DNA from: Bacteroidota bacterium
Lineage (GTDB): Bacteria; Bacteroidota; Bacteroidia; Chitinophagales; Saprospiraceae
Direction of reading: 5' to 3'
Assembly (NCBI GenBank): GCA_017857395.1
Contig: JAFMDF010000030.1
Coordinates: forward strand, 1 to 49,029
Length of the DNA: 49,029 bases
Below the pieces are notes generated by a model, which searched no databases, was not told the DNA's origin, and saw nothing but the letters and a program-made list of their open reading frames with translations. Positions 42,167 through 49,029 of this stretch are shown one piece after another. The position numbers and the translations under genes were made by a program. Within the stretch, counting starts at the first letter, position 1. Every line of letters starts with the position of its first letter.

Positions 42167-42396
42167 TTACTGCTTGTAATACCGAAAGCTTTCGGTACGG
42201 TGAAACTGTCCCAGAGGGACAAAATATCGGTAGAAAATGATGTGTTCCCGAATCAAAAATGTGCCTTTAGGTACATCATGTATCACATTTCGTACCTAAA
42301 GGCACGGTAAAATTAGGGTAAATCTCCATTTTCTACCGACATAAAACCCCTAAAGGGGTTAATATTTGGAATCACCCTAATCCGTTATAATCAGGA
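42167..42396. repeat. Nested-palindrome element, copy 2
   Basis: It has the same parts and order as the copy at 28471-28688: TGTCCC-AGA-GGGACA (42207-42221), ATATCGGTAGAAAA (42224-42237) with 42329-42342 (13 of 14), GTGCCTTTAGGTAC (42261-42274) with 42292-42305, and CCCC-TAAA-GGGG (42347-42358). The outer arms are worn. An extra palindrome, ACCGAAAGCTTTCGGT (42181-42196), is present near the left end. It lies between the class III aminotransferase gene and the antiporter gene, in the same orientation as copy 1. Confidence 0.8.
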
Positions 42397-42410
42397 AAAT
42401 TACAAAACTA

Positions 42411-43709
42411 TTATTCTTCAGTCGGCACTACAGAAGGTGCTTCCCATCGTCGATAACCAACAGGCGAACTCTCCGCAGTTTTAACCGCTTTTCCACCTCT
42501 ATTTTTATCATAAATCATGGCAGCCGTCATAATCAAACTAGTACCAATAATGGTATATAATAAAATACCCGGTTCAAATCCAGCAATTTCTGCTTCTTTT
42601 GGAATGGCATAAAAAAGTAAAATAGTAATCAACCCTCTCGGTGCAATAAACAATTGAGGTAAAATATCTGAGCCGATAAAAAACCGTAAAATGATATAAC
42701 GGATGGCATAAATAGATAAAATAATCAAGCCACTAATTAAAGCAACTTCCATATTTGCCAACGAAGATAAGACGATAGTAATACCAAAAATTACAAAGAA
42801 AAAAGTTCTAATGACAAAAGCCGTTTCCATCGTGATGACATGCAAGCCTTCGTAAATATGGTGTGCTTCTTTATAATTGAGGTATTTCTTTAGTGGTCCA
42901 AAGAAGAATAATTTCATATTGGCAATCAATAAACCAAAAATGAGAATCATTAATAAAGAAGAAAGATGCTGTAACTTTCCTAAAGAATAAAATAATAGTA
43001 AGACAGCTATTAATAAAAATAACTTGACATGGCTCTTAATATTTTGAAAAATTAAAACAATTAAATAACTAATAATCAAGGAGATAATAATCGTCAAGAA
43101 AATATTAAAGAAAAACTCCCCAGAACCATGTGTCCCTTCTTGCGCTTCCAATTGTCCAGCTAAATAATAAAAGAGCATAATCCCCATAATATCAGAAAAA
43201 GTACTTTCATAAATATGAAATTCTTTTTTGTCAGGTCGTAAACCGCCTACACTTGGGATAATAATAGCACTCGATAGTATGGACAAAGTGGTGGCATATA
43301 ACCAAGCAGAAACACTGGTCATCCCAGGTACAAAATGTTGTAAAATCATTGCCGCTGCCCAAGCAGAAGCAATTAAACCAATAAAGGCAATCAACATAGA
43401 TTTGGCAATAGGCAATAGTTTTTCTCGCTTCAATTCTAGTTCTAAAGCTGCCTCCAATACAATCATGATTAAACCAACCGTACCTAATATTGGTAAGATG
43501 GAATTAAAATCAAATCCATCCAGTTTGTCTGCTAAGGCAATATTTGCCACGATTCCCAGTATAATGAGCATTAAAACCGAAGGAATACTTGTTTTTTTAG
43601 CAACTTCTCCAAAAACAAAAGAAATAATAATGACCGCCGATGCTGCAATAATTAGCGCATAGGTCGAAGCTGCTCCGACTAAAAATGGTAAAGTTGAAAA
43701 AATATCCAT
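42411..43709 (-). CDS. CPA1-type cation:proton antiporter
   Basis: 432 residues with about 12-13 membrane helices. Pfam Na_H_Exchanger features: 'PSVLMLIILGIVANIAL' early, 'TLSILSSAIIIPSVGGL', the acidic 'FSDIMGIMLFYYLAGQL', and a conserved 'PRGLITILLFYAIPKEAEIA' near the end. This exchanges Na+ or K+ for H+ at the inner membrane. The C-terminal tail (~40 residues) is short and carries no regulatory RCK domain. It is on the same strand as the MscS-like/AAA+ pair, 176 bp downstream, which may hint at a common role in ionic or osmotic stress. Confidence 0.9.
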   Translation of the reverse strand: MDIFSTLPFLVGAASTYALIIAASAVIIISFVFGEVAKKTSIPSVLMLIILGIVANIALADKLDGFDFNSILPILGTVGLIMIVLEAALELELKREKLLPIAKSMLIAFIGLIASAWAAAMILQHFVPGMTSVSAWLYATTLSILSSAIIIPSVGGLRPDKKEFHIYESTFSDIMGIMLFYYLAGQLEAQEGTHGSGEFFFNIFLTIIISLIISYLIVLIFQNIKSHVKLFLLIAVLLLFYSLGKLQHLSSLLMILIFGLLIANMKLFFFGPLKKYLNYKEAHHIYEGLHVITMETAFVIRTFFFVIFGITIVLSSLANMEVALISGLIILSIYAIRYIILRFFIGSDILPQLFIAPRGLITILLFYAIPKEAEIAGFEPGILLYTIIGTSLIMTAAMIYDKNRGGKAVKTAESSPVGYRRWEAPSVVPTEE

Positions 43710-43885
43710 ACTATGAATTTTATTTAGATTTTGGGATAAACCCTCTGCTAAGTAAGCGGGCGGACATAATTATTCGGATAATAATTGTTGAATTGCTTGA
43801 TTGCTATATTGTTGTATGACAATGTGTTATGATAACAATAAAACAATTTTAACAATATAACAATTTTGTCCGACCACTTATTTAT

Positions 43886-44692
43886 TTATACATTAACCAA
43901 TTTACACTGATAGCCCCATTCTTTAATCAAGGCAATCAATTCATGCAAATGGCTTTCTTCTTTAATTAATATTTTAGCATCTATTTGATTTTCTACCGCT
44001 TCATCCTGAAACAATTCAGGTTTGTGATGCCAATCTACATAAGGCGCTGTCGCAAATAAATCTAATAAATGTAAGCGATGATTATTGAAAGTCGCTGTAT
44101 TTTCTTTAGGTGTTAAAGCTAAGTGATAAAACCCACCAATTTTTTCTCCAGATATTAACGTATATCCATTTTCCAACAACCGATTATAGCTCAAATGATG
44201 CAATCCTTCGCCTGTCTGCAAATGCATTTTAACTCGCCCCATTTTAGTTACAATTCCTTGTAGATTAGTTGTTTGCAGTTTTATTCCCTCTACAATATGA
44301 TTGTCAAAATGAATCCACCGACCGCTAATATAACTCCGTAAATAAGACCAACTGCCTATTATTAGAAAAATAATCATAGAACCATGTAACCAAGGGTTAA
44401 TCCAGACAAATACGCCAGCTAAGGTCACTATCGCCAATAATTCAAATACAACAAATACTTTTCTAAATACTTCTCTAAACTGATTTTGATAACGCCCAGA
44501 AAAAGAACTATGCTTGGTGAGTTGTTGAATTTCAAATAAGACAAAATAGATAGCTGCTAAAAATAGCGCTACCAATAAAAATTCCCACCAACTGATCTGA
44601 TTAAAAAATTGTTCTACCACATCTGGTTGTTCTATCACATCGACTCGTTCTACCACGCCTGTTTGGTCAGTCGTATCTTTTTGTTCCATCAT
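43886..44692 (-). CDS. Membrane protein with MscS-like beta domain, partner of AAA+ ATPase
   Basis: 268 residues. An acidic N-terminal ~30 residues precede three hydrophobic segments (about 35-56, 75-92 and 98-115), then 'SGRWIHFDNHIVEGIKLQTT', 'LQGIVTKMGRVKMHLQTGEG', 'LHHLSYNRLLENG', which resembles the beta domain of MscS channels that follows the pore helix. No typical pore helix (Gly/Ala-rich TM3) is visible, so it may not conduct ions. The C-terminal ~100 residues are mixed. Its start is 3 nt downstream of the AAA+ gene stop (44692 versus 44696), so the two are translated from one mRNA. Function unknown. Confidence 0.6.
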   Translation of the reverse strand: MMEQKDTTDQTGVVERVDVIEQPDVVEQFFNQISWWEFLLVALFLAAIYFVLFEIQQLTKHSSFSGRYQNQFREVFRKVFVVFELLAIVTLAGVFVWINPWLHGSMIIFLIIGSWSYLRSYISGRWIHFDNHIVEGIKLQTTNLQGIVTKMGRVKMHLQTGEGLHHLSYNRLLENGYTLISGEKIGGFYHLALTPKENTATFNNHRLHLLDLFATAPYVDWHHKPELFQDEAVENQIDAKILIKEESHLHELIALIKEWGYQCKLVNV

Positions 44693-44695
44693 AAA

Positions 44696-47101
44696 TTATT
44701 TTAATGCTTCTCGATGATATTTCAAATAGCCTTTATCTTCTAATAAATGACCTAGTTCGTTGACTAACACTTCATTAATCTCTAACCATCCATCTAACTG
44801 TCTGCGCAACAAACCAATACCTATCAAGCGTTGTAAAATAGGTGCGTATTTATCCGTAAAAGCAGGGCCAAAGATTCTTCTTAAACGGTATTCATTGGTG
44901 CGTTTTTCTATCATAATGGCAGCTAAAAGAATCGCTACATCAGGGTTTAAAAAATCGGGTAAACCAAAAGTAAAGCCACCAATATGTTGGACACGGTCTT
45001 CATCAATTCTAACGGTTGCACAAGACCAACGATTTAAAGCTTCTCCTATATTACCGCCTGATAAACGATATATTCTATCTATCAATCGCTTAAATTCATT
45101 TGCAGATAAAGGTTCCCCGTCTATGTTGGTTAATTTTTTGTGGGTCGCACCATGTCGAATCATAATAGCCTCTCGAATTTCTTCTAGTGACATTTTGTCC
45201 ACATTAATTTCTGCTTGAAAAACCTTACTTGTTTCGTGAAATAAATTTAGATGTGTGTTCAACCAATTACTCATAGAAACTAAAAAGAACAAACGATTTG
45301 AATTGCCATCAATAAATTTTCGAAGGGTGCGTACATTTTGGCTTAAGGGTAAATCTTTATCCCACCATAATTCTAAATCATCTATCCAAATTAAAGGAGG
45401 TCCTTTATCAGTTGTATATTTTTTAATAAATGCTAAAGCAGGTTCTAAGTTAAAACCTGTTGTCATTCGTCGCCCATTCAATTTAATCAAAGTATTGGGC
45501 GCTAATCGAATCGTGTTATTATTAAAAAACTGGGTGGCAATTAACTCTCCTAGAATCGTCTTTCCAGAAAAACGCTCTCCTGTAATAACCGCAGCTCCTC
45601 TATAATTCGCTTTCCAATTATCAATTAATTTTTTTACATGTGCTAACTCTCGTTGACGACCAACTGCAAAGGATTCTCCAATAAAACCTTTCGTCAAAAA
45701 AATACTCGCATAATTACTATTATTATCATCCCCTGTTCGACTTTGAATCAATCGTACTATTTTTTCGGCATCACTTAACGCATCTTCTTGTGCAACAGTA
45801 GCTCGTAGGTTTTGTAAACGTTGCCATTGTCCATTAATCCATTTGCCAATACGATTTTGTATTCGATTTTGTCTTTTTCTAAATTGATTTAAAGTAGCTT
45901 CTTGAAGCGGTATTGGCAAAAATGCTCGATTCGGCTCATAGATAGCCGATACATTAAAGATATATGCTAACCGATGGTGTATTTCCGACCTTAAGGAGAC
46001 CAAGCTACTAGCTGCTTGTTCCGAATTTTTATAAAAAGTATTTAATGGTTGGCAGATAGTCGCTTTATCTACATCTACTTTTCTCCCTTCTTTTTCATCC
46101 GCATCTAATAAAATAGCTCGATTTTTAATATTAATCAAAGCCATTTTTAGCCCATTATGCGTATTTTCTGTCAATTCCCAAACCTCATACAAAAGGGGTA
46201 GTATCTCCGCATCCAACCATTGTTTAGAGCTTCGCTTAAAAGTCAAATCTTTAATTTCTACCATACCACCGTTTGCATTAACAGGCGTATCCATTCTAGG
46301 AACCAGCTCATTAATCCGATGTTCTAAAGCATCCGTAAATACATTAAAATGATTCGGCAAGCTGATGCCTGCTTCTAAATCTTCTAAATGCTTGATGATT
46401 TTAGATAACTTAGGAATTTGTTCCTGCTCAATTTCCTCAATCGTCTGATTCGCTATAGTTTGTACGTTGGCAATTTCGGCTTGGCAGAAATTTTCGGTTT
46501 TTCGCACCAATGCTTCAATTTCATTAAAATTAGAAGCCACATTTAATAAAACCCTATAATCTTTTTGTAGCCTTAGGCATTGGTCTGCCATAGCTAATAA
46601 TTGCTGCTTATAAACGAGCCAAGGATTTTGTTGTAATTGCCATTGAGCAAGGTGTTTGGTCTTCTTTTTTAATGGAATATTTAGCCCCCTTTCTACATCT
46701 CCTTTAAAATCATAAATCGCTTTTTCTAATGTTTCTTGAGAAGCTAAATTTAAGTTACGTAAAGCAACAGAGGTGGTCAATCCATCAATTTTAATAATTT
46801 GTCCTTTCTGCTGTTGGAATAAAATATCTCTCCATAATATCAAAAAGTCCTTTGCTAAATTCGACCACTCAAAATTCATCCAATTATATTCAAATTGTTG
46901 TTGCTCCGTCAATTCAGCAGTATTTCCTGTCAATTCTTGATAACAGAAATCGCCTATTTTAACCAAAGCATTCCCAATAGAGCTAGCTTCGTTAGCCATC
47001 ACTTCAAGATTTATGGGCAAATTTTTAGCTTCCCAAGTCTGTTGGATACTTTGTTGGAGTATTTGTTCAAAGTTGGATAATAGGTCTGATAGTTGCTTCA
47101 T
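44696..47101 (-). CDS. Large AAA+ ATPase with long helical N-terminal region
   Basis: 801 residues. The first ~460 residues are nearly all helix with coiled-coil stretches ('EEIEQEQIPKLSKIIKHLED'). An AAA_16-type P-loop domain follows: an 'AVGRQRELAHVKKLIDNW' entry, Walker A 'GERFSGKT' (about 507-514), Walker B 'LIWIDDLELWW' (about 571-581) and a sensor-like 'LFFLVSMSNWLNT'. The C-terminal ~110 residues ('ILQRLIGIGLLRRQLDGWLE') look like a winged helix. The architecture suits a STAND-like switch ATPase. Downstream, 3 nt away, is the MscS-like membrane protein, so both probably form one system. No effector nuclease is seen. A -7 box is at 47202-47209. Confidence 0.8.
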   Translation of the reverse strand: MKQLSDLLSNFEQILQQSIQQTWEAKNLPINLEVMANEASSIGNALVKIGDFCYQELTGNTAELTEQQQFEYNWMNFEWSNLAKDFLILWRDILFQQQKGQIIKIDGLTTSVALRNLNLASQETLEKAIYDFKGDVERGLNIPLKKKTKHLAQWQLQQNPWLVYKQQLLAMADQCLRLQKDYRVLLNVASNFNEIEALVRKTENFCQAEIANVQTIANQTIEEIEQEQIPKLSKIIKHLEDLEAGISLPNHFNVFTDALEHRINELVPRMDTPVNANGGMVEIKDLTFKRSSKQWLDAEILPLLYEVWELTENTHNGLKMALINIKNRAILLDADEKEGRKVDVDKATICQPLNTFYKNSEQAASSLVSLRSEIHHRLAYIFNVSAIYEPNRAFLPIPLQEATLNQFRKRQNRIQNRIGKWINGQWQRLQNLRATVAQEDALSDAEKIVRLIQSRTGDDNNSNYASIFLTKGFIGESFAVGRQRELAHVKKLIDNWKANYRGAAVITGERFSGKTILGELIATQFFNNNTIRLAPNTLIKLNGRRMTTGFNLEPALAFIKKYTTDKGPPLIWIDDLELWWDKDLPLSQNVRTLRKFIDGNSNRLFFLVSMSNWLNTHLNLFHETSKVFQAEINVDKMSLEEIREAIMIRHGATHKKLTNIDGEPLSANEFKRLIDRIYRLSGGNIGEALNRWSCATVRIDEDRVQHIGGFTFGLPDFLNPDVAILLAAIMIEKRTNEYRLRRIFGPAFTDKYAPILQRLIGIGLLRRQLDGWLEINEVLVNELGHLLEDKGYLKYHREALK

Positions 47102-47201
47102 TAATTCGAATTACAGATGGAGGATTAATTAAAATCCTACTTAAATTTGTTTAAAAGTGTTTAGACGACAATCTGTTCAATCATTCAGCGGCTAAATTAA
47201 G

Positions 47202-47209
47202 CAAATCTA
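47202..47209 (-). promoter_or_regulatory. -7 box for the AAA+/MscS-like operon
   Basis: On the minus strand this reads TAGATTTG, a perfect TAnnTTTG. The predicted start is near 47195, leaving a leader of about 95 nt before the ATG at 47101. No clear -33 TTG is present. Confidence 0.35.
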
Positions 47210-47524
47210 TGGTTTTTTAGATAAAGACTTCTTTTTTGGAGATAGTCACTTGTTTTCTTAGCTTATTTTTGGTCAAAAAAAAACTAAATTAACAACTCAT
47301 ACAAAGGGTGGAACGTACGCAGAGATTTAATAATGAAGAAGTTAAATTCTAAGCGAACTCAGCGGGATTATTTTTGTCAAACTATTGACCAAATAATTCA
47401 CTCTTGAGCATATTTTTCCAAATCACCTAAATATTCTTACTCTACATTTAGTAACTCGTTACAATAGTTAGTATTTTGTGGTCTATTTTCTCTTATTTTC
47501 AATAGCGCAAATCAACAAACAATT
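47210..47524. other. Intergenic region with a weak ACGCAGAG/CTCAGCG repeat
   Basis: No gene. ACGCAGAGATTTAA at 47310-47323 and CGAACTCAGCGGGATTA at 47353-47369 form an imperfect inverted pair of the kind common in Bacteroidota intergenic DNA. AT-rich otherwise. Confidence 0.3.
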
Positions 47525-48310
47525 ATGAAGCAATTATTTAGCTTAAAAAATAAAGTGGCGATTGTCACGGGTGGTGGAAAAGGGATTGGGGAAAGCATTT
47601 GTAAAATCTTTGCTCAACAAGGAGCAATTGTGCATATTTTAGATATTGATAAAGACAACGGTTTGCGAGTCAGTATGCAAATTAGAAATGAAAAAGGAAC
47701 CGCTTTCTTTCATCATATTGATTTAACGAAGCATAAAAAATTGGGCAAGTTATTCAAACAAATTTATAAAAAGGAAGGGAGTTTGGATATTTTAGTGAAT
47801 AATGCAGGGATTGCACATATTGGCAATGTAGAAAAAACAACACCAGATGATTTAGATAAATTATATGCAGTCAACGTCAAAAGTGTTTATAGTTGCTTGC
47901 ATTACGGGGTTAAGTATATGAAAAAATCTGGTGGTGGTTCTATTGTCAATTTAGCGTCTATTGCTTCCGTTATTGGCTTGGCAGATAGATTCGCTTACTC
48001 TGCTACGAAAGGAGCTATTTATACGATGACTTTTTCTATTGCGAAAGATTACATACAAGATCGTATTCGCTGCAATGCGGTTGGGCCTGCTAGAGTACAT
48101 ACGCCTTTTGTGGACGGCTATTTAAAACAACATTATCCTGGTAAAGAAAAAGAAATGTTTGAGGTGTTATCTAAAACGCAACCCATGGGTCGAATGGGTA
48201 AACCTGATGAAATCGCTCAATTGATTACTTATTTGTGTTCAGATGAGGCGGGTTTTGTAACGGGTAGTTTTTACCCTATTGATGGTGGGTTTTTGACACT
48301 TAATACTTGA
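47525..48310 (+). CDS. SDR-family NAD(P)-dependent oxidoreductase
   Basis: 261 residues. The Rossmann motif is TGGGKGIG (15-22), with Asp40 in 'ILDIDKDN' favouring NAD. NNAG is at 92-95. The catalytic Ser145, Tyr158 and Lys162 are all present ('NLASIAS', 'FAYSATKG'). The family includes 3-oxoacyl-ACP reductases and sugar or alcohol dehydrogenases; the 'KNKVAIVTGG...MGRMGKPDEIAQ' sequence is nearest to 2-keto-3-deoxy-L-fuconate/cyclitol dehydrogenases, but the substrate is not fixed. It stands alone. Confidence 0.92.
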   Translation: MKQLFSLKNKVAIVTGGGKGIGESICKIFAQQGAIVHILDIDKDNGLRVSMQIRNEKGTAFFHHIDLTKHKKLGKLFKQIYKKEGSLDILVNNAGIAHIGNVEKTTPDDLDKLYAVNVKSVYSCLHYGVKYMKKSGGGSIVNLASIASVIGLADRFAYSATKGAIYTMTFSIAKDYIQDRIRCNAVGPARVHTPFVDGYLKQHYPGKEKEMFEVLSKTQPMGRMGKPDEIAQLITYLCSDEAGFVTGSFYPIDGGFLTLNT

Positions 48311-48344
48311 TTTTTTTTACAAGCTAGATAGGGCGATTAGGTGA

Positions 48345-48415
48345 TTTTTTAACACATAGTCACAGTAGTATTTACACATAGTTCGTAAAGACTATGTTCA
48401 CTATGTGTTAAAAAA
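48345..48415. terminator. Inverted repeat between convergent genes
   Basis: TTTTTTAACACATAGT (48345-48360) pairs perfectly over 16 bp with 48400-48415. A smaller pair, ACATAGT (48376-48382) and ACTATGT (48391-48397), is nested in the loop. T runs lie on both ends, so it can stop transcription from the SDR gene and the protease gene, which converge here. Confidence 0.6.
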
Positions 48416-48436
48416 TGAATAGTTAACTGATTTTCA

Positions 48437-49029
48437 TCATTTATCTAACGCTCCCATAAGCTCCTGAGCAGCCTCATTTTCTGGCCACAGCCGTAATGCT
48501 TCCGTTAAAGCTTTCCTCGCCGATGCGGATTCCTTTTTTGCCAAATACGCTTTACCCAATAAGGTATAAGTATTAGAAAAAAAGCCGTGTTCTTTCTCGC
48601 TTAAAGCCAATATTTTCAAACCATCCTCAACTTTTCCAGTTTTCAAAAGTTGGTCAGCGACTCCATTAATACCCTCAGGAGAAACGAAATAATTGAAATA
48701 AAAATTGGATTGCTTTTTCAGGTCTTTATATTGTTGAATAGTTTTTTCAACACCAATTTTCGCTATCGAAGTATTTAGAAAATCTTTAATAGCAACAACT
48801 GGTTTATTTAAATCCTTATCTCCTCTTAATATCTTTTCTAAATAATGGGTGGAGATACCAAATAAGGCGTCTTGTCCATCTTTTGGGCTGACAGAAGTTC
48901 CACTTAAAACCCCAACTAATTTCCCTTCCGCATCTATTAAGGGAGAACCACTTGCGCCGCCAATATTAACGCCTTTATTTTCCTGAGAAAAAATAATCCG
49001 ATTGCCTTTCACCCCCAATACGGTCGCAG
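48437..49029 (-). CDS. Trypsin-like serine protease with TPR tail, 3' part
   Basis: Only the C-terminal ~197 residues are in the window; the gene continues past its right end (the frame is open to 49029, and a TTG at 49018 is not a real start). The active-site region 'NIGGASGSPLIDAEGKLVGV' carries the catalytic Ser in GASGSP, with the following 'SGTSVSPKDG' loop. About 60 residues later come TPR-like helices ('VEDGLKILALSEKEHGFFS', 'LGKAYLAKKESASARKALTE'). This is the layout of exported trypsin-2/HtrA-like proteases with a C-terminal scaffold. His and Asp of the triad would lie outside the window. Confidence 0.85.
   Translation of the reverse strand, partial: ATVLGVKGNRIIFSQENKGVNIGGASGSPLIDAEGKLVGVLSGTSVSPKDGQDALFGISTHYLEKILRGDKDLNKPVVAIKDFLNTSIAKIGVEKTIQQYKDLKKQSNFYFNYFVSPEGINGVADQLLKTGKVEDGLKILALSEKEHGFFSNTYTLLGKAYLAKKESASARKALTEALRLWPENEAAQELMGALDK

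Noticed and set aside
1-49029. tRNA, rRNA, prophage or integrated element
   Set aside because: No T-loop-like GGTTCGAATCC segments, rRNA motifs, integrase, phage structural or transposase genes were recognised on either strand.

Overview
The window is AT-rich chromosomal DNA from a member of the Bacteroidota. The evidence is Bacteroidota-type promoters (TAnnTTTG -7 boxes, for example at 5812-5819, 7937-7944, 9530-9537 and 13161-13168), the lack of clear Shine-Dalgarno sequences, many lipoproteins and exported proteins of Bacteroidota families, LytS/LytTR signalling, a CotH lipoprotein and WD40-amidohydrolase fusions. Genes for kynureninase and tryptophan synthesis and long 'accessory-like' intergenic regions would suit a free-living Saprospiria- or Cytophagia-like bacterium, but the exact lineage is inference. 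I see no rRNA, tRNA, prophage, complete insertion sequence or CRISPR array.

Layout. 0-7.4 kb: a Cys-cluster protein, an EcsC/TerB-like protein, a small membrane protein, then a lipoprotein-LytS kinase-LytTR regulator cluster, an exported retropepsin-like protease, and a cysteine-free relative of the LMW phosphatase/ArsC fold. 7.4-8.7 kb: a long non-coding stretch with a promoter, recurring ATCCCA motifs and three tandem units (about 137 nt period), each ending in a terminator-like hairpin with a 7-nt loop. 8.7-11.1 kb: a second Cys-cluster protein resembling the first, then two lipoproteins and a MerC-type membrane protein behind a promoter overlapped by a TGCAA-N5-TTGCA inverted repeat, probably a metal-responsive operon. 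11.1-19.4 kb: a cyclase-TM2-TPR-SHOCT protein, an exported protein, lipA, a lipoprotein/secreted helical-repeat pair, and an orphan acyl carrier protein.

19.4-31 kb: a membrane peroxiredoxin-like protein, an ECF sigma factor with an OmpA-domain membrane protein in the anti-sigma position, two unrelated amidohydrolases, an acetyltransferase, a lipoprotein metallo-beta-lactamase-fold enzyme, a VOC-bicupin fusion and trpD. 31-37 kb: a gene remnant, two previously unmarked micro-genes, a CotH lipoprotein, a HipA-like kinase overlapping a DUF3037 gene, an exported HIT protein, a Crp/Fnr-type regulator and a DinB-like protein. 37-49 kb: a 7TM-AraC regulator, a duplicated dimeric-barrel exported protein, kynU and a class III aminotransferase, a CPA1 antiporter, a two-gene AAA+ ATPase/MscS-like membrane module, an SDR and the 3' part of a trypsin-like protease with TPRs.

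The intergenic DNA is unusually rich in inverted repeats. The most striking is a roughly 220-bp nested-palindrome element present twice (28471-28688 and about 42167-42396), each time squeezed between two minus-strand genes in the same orientation. The best candidates for undescribed biology are the tandem hairpin array, the AAA+/MscS-like pair, the HipA-like/DUF3037 pair, the Cys-cluster family and the sigma/OmpA pair. All functions are read from sequence by eye; no database search was run.
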